DNA of 64,000 nt from Gemmatimonadota bacterium. GTDB taxonomy: Bacteria > Gemmatimonadota > Gemmatimonadetes > Longimicrobiales > Gaopeijiaceae. Of this stretch, positions 40,888 to 49,987 are shown piece after piece (positions within the stretch are counted from its first letter, which is position 1; every line of letters begins with the position of its first letter). Below the pieces are notes generated by a model. It was given only the letters and a program-made list of their open reading frames with translations, did not search any database and was not told the DNA's origin. The stretch lies in contig JAQBXY010000001.1 in assembly GCA_027623325.1 (NCBI GenBank), positions 131,511-195,510 on the forward strand, given 5' to 3'. The translations under genes were made by a program, and so were the position numbers.

Positions 40888-41994
40888 TTAGTCGAGCAGC
40901 CGCAGCGGCATGACCAAGCACAGATAGTCTGCGGCACCCTCACCCGCAGGCTCGATTGTGGCCGCCCGTTCCGGCGCCTTGAACGCCACCTTCACTTCGT
41001 CGGATGGCATGTAGCGGAGTACCTCGAGGAGGTAATTCGCATTGAACCCGATCTCGAGCTCCTCTCCGTCGTACCCAACTTCGAGTTCGTCGTGGCCCTC
41101 GCCCAGATCGGGCGTGAGAACGTTCAGATGCACGCGGCCGGACTCGAACTTCATGCGGATCCGGTGGGTCTGGTCCGACGCGACGACCGCCATCCGACGA
41201 ACAGCAGACTCAAGCAACTTCTTGTCGATCGTGGCCACCTTGTCGTTATCCCGAGGGATCACCTGACCATAGTTGGGATACGTGCCTTCGATGAGGCGCG
41301 TATAGACCTCGGTGGTGTCGGCCCGAAACCCGAGATGATTGCCGCTCTTCGCTACCTCGAGACTTTCCGTGTCCTTGAAGAGTCGTTGGACCTGGGTGAG
41401 TGCCGCGGGTGGAACGATGAAGTCAGCAGACGCGGTCCCGGTCGCTTCCACTTTGACACTCATGCGAGCGAGGCGATGACCGTTGGTGGCCACCATCTTC
41501 ATTTCCCCATCACGAAGTTCCCACAAGACACCATTCAGGATGGGGCGGCTCTCTTCGGTTGAGACCGCGAACGAAGTGTGGTGAATCAGCGCGTTCAGTG
41601 CCTTGCCCGTGACGGTGATGCCATCGGAAAAATCGACCGAAGCAAGAGTCGGAAACTCGTCCGCCGGAAGTCCGTTCAGTTTGAAATGGCTCCGCCCGCA
41701 CTTGAGCTCGATTTGCTCTCCCCGAGTGGCAACCTCGACGGGTTGGTCGGGAAGCTCTCGCGTAATCTCTTGAAGCTTCTTTCCTGGGGCAGTCAGGCTC
41801 CCGGGTTCTTTGACATCTGCCAATACCTTCACGCGAACGGCGACATCAAGATCGGTACCGCTCATCCACACGCCATCCGCTGCTGCTTCGAACAGGATGT
41901 TGGAGAGCACGGGAAGTGTCGTCTTGGACGGAATGCTCGCCGACACGGCGGCGAGTCCGGTGTGAAGGTTCTGCCGCGTGATCGTAAAATTCAT
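40888..41994 (-). CDS. dnaN: DNA polymerase III beta subunit (sliding clamp)
   Basis: A 368-residue clamp, the normal length, with the three-domain fold: FTITRQNLHTGLAAVSASIP at the start, FAVSTEESRPILNGVLWEL in the second domain, and a C-terminal ADYLCLVMPLRLLD matching the family ending (MPMRL). It encircles DNA and tethers polymerase. ATG 41994 is clear. dnaA lies upstream on the same strand, with a 295-bp gap that I take to be the replication origin. No recF follows; the next gene downstream is convergent pyrE. Confidence 0.97.
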   Translation of the reverse strand: MNFTITRQNLHTGLAAVSASIPSKTTLPVLSNILFEAAADGVWMSGTDLDVAVRVKVLADVKEPGSLTAPGKKLQEITRELPDQPVEVATRGEQIELKCGRSHFKLNGLPADEFPTLASVDFSDGITVTGKALNALIHHTSFAVSTEESRPILNGVLWELRDGEMKMVATNGHRLARMSVKVEATGTASADFIVPPAALTQVQRLFKDTESLEVAKSGNHLGFRADTTEVYTRLIEGTYPNYGQVIPRDNDKVATIDKKLLESAVRRMAVVASDQTHRIRMKFESGRVHLNVLTPDLGEGHDELEVGYDGEELEIGFNANYLLEVLRYMPSDEVKVAFKAPERAATIEPAGEGAADYLCLVMPLRLLD

Positions 41995-42052
41995 CGGGGT
42001 CGTGCTCCTGGCGTCCGTGCTGCGTGCCGGGTGGAATGCTCGGCTCGCGGGG

Positions 42053-42279
42053 TTATTCACAGGCCTGAGATACTATCTCTCTTCTTTATTAAAAAACATA
42101 GTAGCAGTAGAGCCTGTTAGTCTGTGGAAAGCGGGGTGGTCTGTTCAGCTTTCAGGTAGAGCAGGCAACAATGTTTCGGGGTCTCGATGCCTGCGGAGAA
42201 TGTGTGGAGATCCACCGGCGTCGGTTGGTGACGCTGAGCTTCGCTGGGGATTGGTGTGGAGAAGTGACAACTTTCCACA
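42053..42279. other. Candidate chromosomal origin (oriC) with DnaA boxes
   Basis: Between dnaN and dnaA lies one perfect DnaA box, TTATTCACA (42053-42061). Four more sites share a CCACA core: 42123-42131 (minus strand CTTTCCACA), 42203-42211 (minus strand ATCTCCACA), 42255-42263 (minus strand TTCTCCACA) and 42271-42279 (plus strand CTTTCCACA). An AT-rich stretch, 42069-42105 (CTTCTTTATTAAAAAACATA core), could be the unwinding element. The dnaA-dnaN gap is a common oriC location. No comparable cluster is present upstream of dnaA. Confidence 0.65.
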
Positions 42280-42289
42280 CGTTCCCACG

Positions 42290-43705
42290 TCACCGGTGAA
42301 GATCGCCCTGGGAGGAGTCGATGAGCTCCTTGCGAGCGGCTTCGACGAGGCTCCGAAAGGCTGGGTCTCGCTCCATGTCCTCCTCCACCTTGCGGATCGA
42401 ATGGATGACCGTGGAATGATCCCGCCCACCAAACGTCTCGCCGATACGTGCCAGCGACATGCCCAATGTTTCCTTGATGAGGTACATCGCGACCTGCCGT
42501 GGTACAGTCAAATCCTTCGTGCGACGCTTGGAAGAAAGTGCGTCAGGGCGAACTCTCCAGCGACGCGCGACCGTCTCGCGAATCCGCTCGGGCGACATTA
42601 CCGGGCCATCAAGCTGAGCCTGTCGTCGGAGCACGCCCTGCAGCAGTGTCTGAGCCAGACCGGGGGTGATCTCCTGGTGCGTTAGCGACGAATAGGCCAG
42701 CAGTTTGATGACGGCCCCTTCCAATTCCCGCACGGACGCGGTGCAGGAGTGCGCGATGAACTCGATGACATCGTCGTCGAGCGATAGCCCATCATCCTCC
42801 GCCTTCTTTCGGAGAATGGCGATTCGGGTCTCGAAGTCCGGAGGCCGCAAATCGACGACGAGTCCCCACTCGAATCGGGACACGAGGCGTTCCTCGAGGC
42901 GCGCCATTTCCTTCGGCGGTCGGTCGCTGGTCAGAACGATCTGGCGTTGAGCGTCGTAAAGAGCATTGAAGGTGTGAAAGAACTCCTCTTGAGTGCTTTC
43001 CTTCCCTTCGAGGAAGTGAACGTCGTCCACCAGCAGCAGGTCCATCGCGCGATAACGGGCGCGGAAGGCGGCAGTCGTGCCTTGACGAATCGCGGTTACC
43101 AATTCGTTCATGAATTGTTCGGAAGACACGTAGGCAACTCTTCGAGTCGTGTCGGTTCCGATCAGTTGATGGGCGATCGCGTGCATGAGGTGCGTTTTGC
43201 CCAACCCGACGCCCCCGTAAAGGAACAGCGGGTTGTACATCTTGGCTGGCTGGTCGGCTACCGCTCGGCACGCGGCTACCGCCAGCTGGTTGTTCGTCCC
43301 GACCACGAATCGGTCGAAGGTGTAGCGTTCGTTCAGCAACGGCCGTGGCGCGTCGGCGGTCGGGAGGGGTGTCTCGTCTCGTTCTACGGTTCGCGAGGTC
43401 GAGTCACCGCCCGACGTATCGAAATGGATCGAGGGCACCGACGCACTGTCGTAGGAAGCCGAGCACGACACCGCGATCCGAAACGGCCGCCCCAGGATTT
43501 GCTCACCCGCAGACGCGAGGAGGGGGCCGAACTTGTCCTCGAGCCATTCCACATGGAAAGGGTTCTGCGCCTCGAGCATCAACTCGTCCGACGTGGAAGC
43601 GACAGCCTTGGCGCTGGAGATCCAAGTGTGGAACGCGTGCTGAGGAACCGAGTTCCGGACGATCGCCTGAATGCGCGTCCAGAGTTCCTCTGCGGTCAGC
43701 TCCAC
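42290..43705 (-). CDS. dnaA: Chromosomal replication initiator DnaA
   Basis: A 471-residue initiator. Domain I begins ELTAEELWTRIQAIVRNSVPQ. Domain III is the AAA ATPase with Walker A YGGVGLGKTHLMHAIAH and Walker B LLLVDDVHFLEG. Domain IV has the signature MSLARIGETFGGRDHSTVIHS. The start is GTG 43705, with GGAGGTGCG as ribosome binding site. It binds the origin boxes and opens DNA. It is upstream of dnaN on the same strand and divergent from rpmH, the classical arrangement. A plausible promoter lies at 43848-43876. Confidence 0.97.
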   Translation of the reverse strand: MELTAEELWTRIQAIVRNSVPQHAFHTWISSAKAVASTSDELMLEAQNPFHVEWLEDKFGPLLASAGEQILGRPFRIAVSCSASYDSASVPSIHFDTSGGDSTSRTVERDETPLPTADAPRPLLNERYTFDRFVVGTNNQLAVAACRAVADQPAKMYNPLFLYGGVGLGKTHLMHAIAHQLIGTDTTRRVAYVSSEQFMNELVTAIRQGTTAAFRARYRAMDLLLVDDVHFLEGKESTQEEFFHTFNALYDAQRQIVLTSDRPPKEMARLEERLVSRFEWGLVVDLRPPDFETRIAILRKKAEDDGLSLDDDVIEFIAHSCTASVRELEGAVIKLLAYSSLTHQEITPGLAQTLLQGVLRRQAQLDGPVMSPERIRETVARRWRVRPDALSSKRRTKDLTVPRQVAMYLIKETLGMSLARIGETFGGRDHSTVIHSIRKVEEDMERDPAFRSLVEAARKELIDSSQGDLHR

Positions 43706-43847
43706 CGCACCTCCGTTGCCCCGTTTTTGCTGCCGCCCTGTGGCTCGCGGATGGATTTGACTAGGGGGCGGGCTGAGGGCATCGACGGATGCTTGAGGGC
43801 GTCTTCGAGGGGTGAGCGACCAGCGGTCGGATTTGGTGGGGGCGTCG

Positions 43848-43876
43848 AACCTACCGAGGGGTCGGGGAAAAGTCAA
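43848..43876 (-). promoter_or_regulatory. Candidate dnaA promoter
   Basis: On the minus strand TTGACT (43876-43871), 17 bp, then TAGGTT (43853-43848). It is about 140 bp upstream of the dnaA GTG, leaving a long leader. Confidence 0.45.
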
Positions 43877-43933
43877 AGAAGCCCGCGCGGGGCCGATCCT
43901 GGGCCTATTTTGGTGCTGCGCCGAGAGGTCCCG

Positions 43934-43963
43934 TTGACCGTCTCCAACCCGTGTAGCTATCTT
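43934..43963 (+). promoter_or_regulatory. Candidate rpmH-rnpA promoter
   Basis: TTGACC (43934-43939), 18 bp, then TATCTT (43958-43963). It lies 50 bp upstream of the rpmH ATG, an ordinary leader length. Confidence 0.5.
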
Positions 43964-44012
43964 CCCAAGCTCGTCTCTAAGCGTTGTACAACCATGAATT
44001 GGGCTGGTAGTC

Positions 44013-44162
44013 ATGAAGCCGACATACAAGCCGCGCAATCGCAAGCGTGTGAACAAGCACGGGTTCCGGGCTCGCATGAAGACCGCGGGCGGGCGCAAGA
44101 CACTGAGTCGTCGCAGAAGTCGCGGCCGTGCGCTCCTCGTGGTGCAGGTCGGCGGCAAGTAG
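44013..44162 (+). CDS. rpmH: 50S ribosomal protein L34
   Basis: A 49-residue, highly basic protein. [18 protein letters not shown] and [20 protein letters not shown] are the L34 signature; the C-terminal tail LLVVQVGGK is a few residues longer than usual. It is a structural protein of the large ribosomal subunit. It is the first gene of the conserved rpmH-rnpA-yidD-yidC-mnmE-mnmG run and is divergent from dnaA. Confidence 0.97.
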   Translation: MKPTYKPRNRKRVNKHGFRARMKTAGGRKTLSRRRSRGRALLVVQVGGK

Positions 44163-44173
44163 CCACGGGGGGC

Positions 44174-44542
44174 GTGGAGCGGGTCGAGGGACTCCCTCGT
44201 GAGACCCGAATACGACTCGGTTCCGAGATCCGCGAGTTGCTGGAGCGGGGGAAGCGGAAGAGGACGAAGAACGTCGACGTCTTCTTTGCAGCTTCCCCCG
44301 CTTCGCGTTCCCGGCTTGGGCTTATCATCCCGAAGCACGGGCACAAGATCGTGCAGAGGAACCTCCTCAAGAGGCGCCTTCGGGAAATCTGTCGGCGGCG
44401 GGTACTGCCCGGCCTCGATGTGGCAGGAGTGAGTTACGATGTGCTCATTCGGGCAAAGCGGTCGGCGTACGAGACGGACTTCGCCGGACTCGAGTCCGAA
44501 GTAATCAAAGCTGTGGAGGACTTGTGTTCGGCAAGCTCCTGA
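44174..44542 (+). CDS. rnpA: Ribonuclease P protein component
   Basis: A 122-residue basic protein that assists the RNase P RNA in trimming the 5' end of tRNAs. [31 protein letters not shown] contains the RNR motif region (here [10 protein letters not shown]), and [17 protein letters not shown] is the family's C-terminal part. GTG 44174 follows ACGGGGGG. It overlaps yidD by 19 bp. Confidence 0.93.
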   Translation: MERVEGLPRETRIRLGSEIRELLERGKRKRTKNVDVFFAASPASRSRLGLIIPKHGHKIVQRNLLKRRLREICRRRVLPGLDVAGVSYDVLIRAKRSAYETDFAGLESEVIKAVEDLCSASS

Positions 44543-44811
44543 TTGGCGCGGTGCGCCTCTATCAGATCACGATTTCGTCGTGGACGCCGCCGACGTGTCG
44601 GTTCACTCCGACGTGTTCGGCGTATGCCATCACGGCGATCCGCGAGCATGGGTCCATGAGGGGTGGGTGGCTGGCGCTGAGGAGAATCGGACGATGCCAC
44701 CCTTGGGGAGGACATGGATTCGATCCTGTGCCCCCGCTGAATACCGACCAGCAGAGGCTCACGGATCGTCCGGAGGCTCCCGCTCGTGCCGATAGATTGA
44801 TTGCCGGATGA
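44524..44811 (+). CDS. yidD: Membrane protein insertion efficiency factor YidD
   Basis: A 95-residue protein. The YidD signature is clear: [35 protein letters not shown], then [17 protein letters not shown]. It sits at the inner membrane surface and helps YidC/Sec insert proteins. GTG 44524 overlaps the end of rnpA, and its stop overlaps yidC (ATGA). The three genes are translationally coupled. Confidence 0.95.
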   Translation: MFGKLLIGAVRLYQITISSWTPPTCRFTPTCSAYAITAIREHGSMRGGWLALRRIGRCHPWGGHGFDPVPPLNTDQQRLTDRPEAPARADRLIAG

Positions 44812-46574
44812 AGACTGAAGCCCGTTTTCTGCTCGCCGCGTTCCTGATGTTGGCAATCCTCATCGGGACGAATCGCTTGTTTCCGCCGATTGTGCCGGAG
44901 GCACCACTAGTAGGTGACAGCCTCGGTTCGGTGGACCCCACGACCCCTGCGGCGGGAGGGCCCGAAGCGGCTCAACCGAGTGGGCGGGACACCCCGACGA
45001 TTCCAGGTGCGGTTAGTCGTAATGGCGGCGGGGACGCTCCACGCGGGACGGAGCCAGCCGGAGGTGGTGTTGCCGTTCCGCCGCCGCCCGTGGAAGGTGC
45101 CCCGGAGGTGGTGGTCGCGGTCACTTCGCCGATGTACCGATACGAGTTCTCGACGGTGGGGGCTCAGATGTTGGTCGCCGAGCTCAGTCGCTTCGAGGCA
45201 TTGAACCGCCCGGGTCTCGTCGATCTCATCCCGGAGGGTGCGGGTGGGTACCTCGGGCACCGGCTGATCGTCGCTTCGGACACCATCGATCTCAGCGAGA
45301 TCGTGTTCAACGTTGAACCGGCCGCCGGTCTTGAGCTGCTCGAAGGAGGGGCGCCGGAGTCACTGCGGTTCTTCTACGAACATCCGACGAGTGACTTTGG
45401 GGTCGAGATCGAGTACACGTTTGATCCTGCGGACTACACGGTCGGCGTTCGAGGCGGAGTCAGGGGGGTGGAACGGGCCCTTCTCGTAACGGATCTGGGT
45501 GAGGGCCTCGCGTATACGGAGGCGGACTCGGCGCTCGAAGCTCGAATGATGGCCCAGGTGCACAATCACCTTGGGGAGGGCGTTCGCTCGGTGATCTTGA
45601 GCAAGGCGGAGCCGACCGTGGTCGAGGGACCACTCCTGTGGGCTGCGTTTCGGAACAAGTTCTTCGTGTTGGCGCTTCTCGCTGGCGAGGCGGACGAGAC
45701 GACCGCGGAGGCGCACTATCTCGGTGGTTTGATTGTGCGAGACGGATTGCTTCCGGAGAGGGTTCGTGTGGGGGCGGCTCAAAGTCTCGGAAGCGAGGGA
45801 ACGTTCGCCTATCGGGTCTTCATTGGGCCTCAGGAATACGCGCTTCTTTCGTCGCTGGGCCAAGGGATGGAGGAGGTGAATCCGTATGGTTGGAGGATCT
45901 TCCGGCCGATAATCCGCCCGATCGTCTCGATCATCATGACGGTGCTGGTCTTTCTCCATACCCAACTGAGCCTGGGCTATGGTTGGGTCTTGATCGTGTT
46001 CGGGTTCGCCATGCGGATCGTGCTCTTCCCGCTGAACCACAAGGCGATGAAGGCTCAGTTGAAAAACATGTCCGTTCAGCCGCTCGTGAAGGAGGCCCAG
46101 GACAAGTACAAGGACAATCCGGAGAAGCTGCAGAAGGAGATGATGAAGCTGTACAAGGAGCACGGCTTCAATCCGCTTGCCGGGTGTTTGCCGATGCTCC
46201 TTCCCTGGCCGGTCTTGATCGCCTTGTTCTTCGTCTTCCAGAACACGATCGAGCTGAGGGGGGTGGAGTTCCTGTGGCTTCCCGACCTGTCCGCGAAGGA
46301 TCCCCTCTACGTCCTTCCCATTCTCTTGGCGCTGTCGATGTTCGTGATGCAGTGGGTCAGCTTGCGATCGCTGGAGCAGGACAATCCACAGATGAAGATG
46401 ATGATGTACATCATGCCGCCCATGATGTTGTTCATCTTCATGAACCTCGCGAGTGGCCTGAACCTGTACTATGTGGCCACAAACATTGCGACGATCCCGC
46501 AGCAGGTTTGGATCGCGCGTGAGCGGCAGAAGATGCAGGGGCGGCCGCCGTTGACGATATCCGCGCGCGAATAG
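44808..46574 (+). CDS. yidC: Membrane protein insertase YidC
   Basis: A 588-residue inner-membrane insertase of the Gram-negative type. An N-terminal helix ([19 protein letters not shown]) is followed by a low-complexity linker and a large periplasmic domain (about residues 100-370). The conserved core follows with its helices: [20 protein letters not shown], then [19 protein letters not shown]-like cytoplasmic loop, and [22 protein letters not shown]. It ends with helices rich in MMM. It inserts and folds membrane proteins with or without Sec. It overlaps yidD by 4 bp. Confidence 0.96.
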   Translation: MKTEARFLLAAFLMLAILIGTNRLFPPIVPEAPLVGDSLGSVDPTTPAAGGPEAAQPSGRDTPTIPGAVSRNGGGDAPRGTEPAGGGVAVPPPPVEGAPEVVVAVTSPMYRYEFSTVGAQMLVAELSRFEALNRPGLVDLIPEGAGGYLGHRLIVASDTIDLSEIVFNVEPAAGLELLEGGAPESLRFFYEHPTSDFGVEIEYTFDPADYTVGVRGGVRGVERALLVTDLGEGLAYTEADSALEARMMAQVHNHLGEGVRSVILSKAEPTVVEGPLLWAAFRNKFFVLALLAGEADETTAEAHYLGGLIVRDGLLPERVRVGAAQSLGSEGTFAYRVFIGPQEYALLSSLGQGMEEVNPYGWRIFRPIIRPIVSIIMTVLVFLHTQLSLGYGWVLIVFGFAMRIVLFPLNHKAMKAQLKNMSVQPLVKEAQDKYKDNPEKLQKEMMKLYKEHGFNPLAGCLPMLLPWPVLIALFFVFQNTIELRGVEFLWLPDLSAKDPLYVLPILLALSMFVMQWVSLRSLEQDNPQMKMMMYIMPPMMLFIFMNLASGLNLYYVATNIATIPQQVWIARERQKMQGRPPLTISARE

Positions 46575-46584
46575 GCTGCACGCG

Positions 46585-47958
46585 GTGGACGTCGACACGA
46601 TCGTAGCTCTGTCGACAGCGCCCGGCGTTGGAGCCATCGCAGTCGTTCGGATCTCCGGGCCGGACGCCGACCGAGTTCTGATGTCGTTGGGCCAGTACGG
46701 TGGCCCGCTCCCCGAGTTCCGCCGCGCGACGCTCGCCGAACTTCGCGATCCGCTAGACGGAAGTCTTCTCGATCGGGCGATCGTGACTCGGTATGGCGGA
46801 CCAGCGAGTTACACCGGCGAGGATCTCGTCGAGTTTGCGTGCCACGGCGGTTGGCTGATTTCGGAGCTCATCGTCCAGGCATGTGTTGCGCTCGGCGCTC
46901 GTAGAGCCGACCCGGGTGAGTTCACCCAGAGAGCGTACCTCAGGGGTAAGGTCGATCTGGTGCAGGCCGAGGCGGTTTCGGACCTGATCGAGGCCAAGAG
47001 TCGGGCTTCCCATCGCGTGGCGCTGGCTCAGATGGAGAGGGGACTTTCGCGGCGGGTGGACGCACTCCGTGAGGGCTTGGTGCGGATGGAAGCACTGCTC
47101 GTTCATCATTTGGACTTCCCGGAGGAGGACGATCCGCCGGTGCCGGTCGCTGAGATCATCGCGGCCGCGGAGGGACTCCTGGCTGACTTCGACCTCATGC
47201 TGTCGACGGCCCCTGAGGGTGAGTTGCTTCGTGAGGGCGCGTTAGCCGTGCTTGCCGGGCGCCCGAACGCGGGGAAGTCGTCGCTCTACAACGCGTTGTT
47301 GGGAGAGGAACGGGCGATCGTGACCGAGGAGGCCGGCACGACCCGCGATGCTTTGGAGGCGGTCGTCCAATTTGGGGGTTTTCCGTTTCGGCTTGTCGAC
47401 ACTGCCGGACTGCGAGAGAGCGAGGGCCGAATAGAGCGCATGGGTATCGAGGTGGCTCGTCGCTATATCGATCGGGCGGATGTGATCCTTTTTTGTTGCC
47501 CCGCGGACGAGCCCCTGACGGAGGCGGATCGGACGTTTCTCGAGGCGTTTCGAGAGACCCCGGTGGTTCTCATTGAGACGAAGAGTGACCTGTCAGGGGC
47601 GTCGATGTCGATGGGCGTCCGTGGTACAAAGACGGCCTCGGACCGACTAAGACTCTCCGTAGAGAGTGGAGAAGGATTGGACGATCTCCGACAGCTGCTT
47701 CCGCAGATGGTGTACGCGTCTTTGGTATCGGCGTCTCCGGAGCGCCCGGTGGTCACACGACAGAGGCACGTCCGCGCGCTTGAGACCGCCCGATCTGAGA
47801 TCGCCTCGTTTCGAGCAGCGTTGGTGGATGGCCTGCCGGCGGAGATCGCGGCAACGCACCTTCGTCCGGCGGAAACGGCACTCGAAGAGCTCTTGGGGGT
47901 CGTGTCGGTGGAGGATGTTCTCGACGTCGTGTTCCGCGACTTCTGCGTGGGAAAGTGA
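46585..47958 (+). CDS. mnmE: tRNA modification GTPase MnmE
   Basis: A 457-residue enzyme that with MnmG adds the carboxymethylaminomethyl group to uridine 34 of some tRNAs. The N-terminal folate-binding domain starts IVALSTAPGVGAIAVVRISG. The G domain has GRPNAGKSSLYN (G1), EEAGTTRD (G2), VDTAGLRE (G3) and IETKSDL (G4). The C-terminal motif CVGK matches the family CIGK ending. GTG 46585 begins 10 bp after the yidC stop. Confidence 0.96.
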   Translation: MDVDTIVALSTAPGVGAIAVVRISGPDADRVLMSLGQYGGPLPEFRRATLAELRDPLDGSLLDRAIVTRYGGPASYTGEDLVEFACHGGWLISELIVQACVALGARRADPGEFTQRAYLRGKVDLVQAEAVSDLIEAKSRASHRVALAQMERGLSRRVDALREGLVRMEALLVHHLDFPEEDDPPVPVAEIIAAAEGLLADFDLMLSTAPEGELLREGALAVLAGRPNAGKSSLYNALLGEERAIVTEEAGTTRDALEAVVQFGGFPFRLVDTAGLRESEGRIERMGIEVARRYIDRADVILFCCPADEPLTEADRTFLEAFRETPVVLIETKSDLSGASMSMGVRGTKTASDRLRLSVESGEGLDDLRQLLPQMVYASLVSASPERPVVTRQRHVRALETARSEIASFRAALVDGLPAEIAATHLRPAETALEELLGVVSVEDVLDVVFRDFCVGK

Positions 47959-48002
47959 CATCGCGCAGCGTCCTTCGATGTCTGTGACGGAGATGTGCCG
48001 GA

Positions 48003-49934
48003 GTGCGTAGCTCGTATGATGTGATTGTTGTTGGTGGCGGACACGCCGGCGTAGAGGCAGCCGCGGCCTCCGCTCGGGCAGGTGTCTCGACCCTCCTTCT
48101 GACTCCAGATCTTTCCCGGATCGGGCAGATGAGCTGCAATCCTGCGATCGGGGGTGTTGCCAAGGGGGTCGTCGCCCGGGAGGTCGACGCTCTGGGGGGC
48201 GTCATGGGTGAGGCGACCGATGCCTCGCGCATCCAGTTTCGGATGCTGAACCGTTCGAAGGGTCCGGCGGTGTGGGGTCCGAGGGCGCAGTGCGATCGGG
48301 TGATGTACCCTGTGGCAGTGCGGCGCGTGCTCGATGGCCTCCCCATGCTGGACCTGTTTCAGGAAATGGTCTCGGATCTTCTTGTCGAGTCTGGCCGGGT
48401 CCACGGTGTGCGTACCCGCGGGGGGCTGACGTTCGAAGCGAAGTGCGTGGTCATCACGGCCGGCACCTTTCTGCGTGGACGAATTCACATTGGCGGGGCC
48501 GCCGGCGTGGAGGCCGGCCGCGACGGCGAGGGACCGTCTGTTGCGTTGGCCGAGGGGCTAGAAGGACTCGGGCTCGAGGTAGCTCGGTTCAAGACAGGAA
48601 CCCCTCCGCGCGTGGATGGCCGCTCAGTGGACTTCTCGCGCCTCGAACGGCAGGACGGCGATAACGAGCCCTACAGGTTCGCAGCGTACGCGCGAGTAGA
48701 CGTGCCCGAGCAGCTCCCCTGTTGGATCACGTACTCGGATGACGGACTGAAAGAGGTCGTCACCAGAAATCTGCAGAGAAGTGCACTCTACGGTGGCGAG
48801 ATCGCGGGCCGAGGCCCCCGGTATTGTCCGTCCATCGAAGACAAGATCGTTCGATTTCCGAATGCGCAGCGTCATCAGATCTTTCTCGAGCCCGAGGGGC
48901 TGCATACGACCGAGCTCTACGTGAACGGACTCTCGACGTCCCTTCCTGCTGAGGTCCAACTCGAGTTTCTGCGCACCATTCGGGGCATGGAAGACGTCGT
49001 GATGACGAAAGTCGGATACGCCATCGAGTACGACTACTTCCCGCCGCATCAGCTCCGTCACACACTCGAACTCCAGCGAGTCGCGGGGCTGTTCTTTGCC
49101 GGACAGATCAACGGGACGACGGGGTATGAGGAGGCCGCGGGGCAGGGTATTGTCGCCGGGATCAACGCCGCCTTGAGTGTGAGGAGGGAGGCGCCGTTCG
49201 TTCTGGAGCGGGACGAGGCGTATATCGGCGTGCTGATCGACGACTTGGTGACCAGAGGAGTTGATGAGCCGTATCGGCTATTCACGTCACGGGCGGAGTT
49301 TCGGCTGTTGCTACGCCAGGACAATGCGCCGCGGCGACTCGGACCGCTGGCCCGCGCGCGTGGCCTGCTCACCTCCCTGCAGGAGGAAGCCCTCGCGAAC
49401 CGAATCGCCGAAGAGGATCGAGTGTTGGTCTGGTTTCGGGACACGAACGTCACTCCCGCCGAGACCGACTCCATGCTCCGCGAGGTTGGTTCCGCGCCCT
49501 TGACGCAACCGACGCGTGCGATCGATCTCCTGAAGCGGCCGAGAGTTCGAGCGCGGGACCTTTTGGCGCTTTCCGATGCTTCGCCGCGGGCGGAAATCGC
49601 GATGGAGGTTCTCGGGGCGGTGGAGGTCGAGCTGAAATACTCCGGATACGTCGTGCGCGAGCGGGAACGGGCCGAACGGCTGCGAAAACAGTCTAACTTT
49701 ATGTTAGACAAGGACTTGCCATACCGCGACTTCGAAACGATCTCTTTTGAGGGGCGCGAAAAATTGTCCAGGGTGCGTCCTGGCACCCTTGCTCAGGCCG
49801 GACGCATTCCTGGCGTCTCACCCTCGGACCTACAAAACCTCATTCTCGAGGTCCGTCGGTATCGCGCTTCCCTGGTAGGGACCCTTCCTGACGCCGAGCC
49901 ATCGGTGTTTCACGTGAAACGCCTCGAGACTTGA
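48003..49934 (+). CDS. mnmG: tRNA uridine-34 modification enzyme MnmG (GidA)
   Basis: A 643-residue FAD-dependent partner of MnmE. The N-terminal GGGHAGVEAAAASARAG is the FAD-binding motif, and SCNPAIGGVAKGVVAREVDALGG is the family signature. The C-terminal helical region is complete. The GTG start at 48003 reads VRSSYDVIVVGGG. The gene's final codons, VFHVKR, overlap one parS-like site (49906-49921). A hairpin with the perfect 7-bp arms GTCTAAC/GTTAGAC lies inside the coding region at 49691-49709; its significance is unknown. Confidence 0.97.
   Translation: MRSSYDVIVVGGGHAGVEAAAASARAGVSTLLLTPDLSRIGQMSCNPAIGGVAKGVVAREVDALGGVMGEATDASRIQFRMLNRSKGPAVWGPRAQCDRVMYPVAVRRVLDGLPMLDLFQEMVSDLLVESGRVHGVRTRGGLTFEAKCVVITAGTFLRGRIHIGGAAGVEAGRDGEGPSVALAEGLEGLGLEVARFKTGTPPRVDGRSVDFSRLERQDGDNEPYRFAAYARVDVPEQLPCWITYSDDGLKEVVTRNLQRSALYGGEIAGRGPRYCPSIEDKIVRFPNAQRHQIFLEPEGLHTTELYVNGLSTSLPAEVQLEFLRTIRGMEDVVMTKVGYAIEYDYFPPHQLRHTLELQRVAGLFFAGQINGTTGYEEAAGQGIVAGINAALSVRREAPFVLERDEAYIGVLIDDLVTRGVDEPYRLFTSRAEFRLLLRQDNAPRRLGPLARARGLLTSLQEEALANRIAEEDRVLVWFRDTNVTPAETDSMLREVGSAPLTQPTRAIDLLKRPRVRARDLLALSDASPRAEIAMEVLGAVEVELKYSGYVVRERERAERLRKQSNFMLDKDLPYRDFETISFEGREKLSRVRPGTLAQAGRIPGVSPSDLQNLILEVRRYRASLVGTLPDAEPSVFHVKRLET
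49906..49921. promoter_or_regulatory. parS-like site inside the end of mnmG
   Basis: TGTTTCACGTGAAACG matches the parS consensus TGTTTCACGTGAAACA at 15 of 16 positions and is coding: it supplies VFHVKR in MnmG. It would be bound by the ParB encoded at 51443. Confidence 0.88.
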
Positions 49935-49942
49935 CCCCTCGC

Positions 49943-49958
49943 TGTTTCACGTGAAACA
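49943..49958. promoter_or_regulatory. Perfect parS site
   Basis: TGTTTCACGTGAAACA is the exact parS palindrome, 9 bp past the mnmG stop codon and 21 bp from the first site. With parA-parB 700 bp downstream, this marks a centromere-like nucleation point near the origin. Confidence 0.95.
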
Positions 49959-49987
49959 GCTATCGAGGTCCGTTCGGAGAAAGGCTC

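Larger units (their letters stand above)
43706..44012. other. 307-bp divergent promoter region between dnaA and rpmH
   Basis: No gene. Two promoter-like pairs face opposite ways (listed separately). I see no DnaA box cluster here, so I place oriC on the other side of dnaA. Confidence 0.6.

Noticed and set aside
42947-44173. Long plus-strand open frame running through dnaA
   Set aside because: It is antisense to dnaA; only its last 122 residues (from GTG 44174) are rnpA. The rest has no family similarity.
45360-46637. 425-residue minus-strand open frame
   Set aside because: Antisense to yidC, rich in His/Gln/Arg typical of a mirrored high-GC gene, and without a recognised domain.
47463-48488. 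341-residue minus-strand open frame over the mnmE-mnmG junction
   Set aside because: Low-complexity Ser/Thr/Arg-rich translation antisense to two firm genes.
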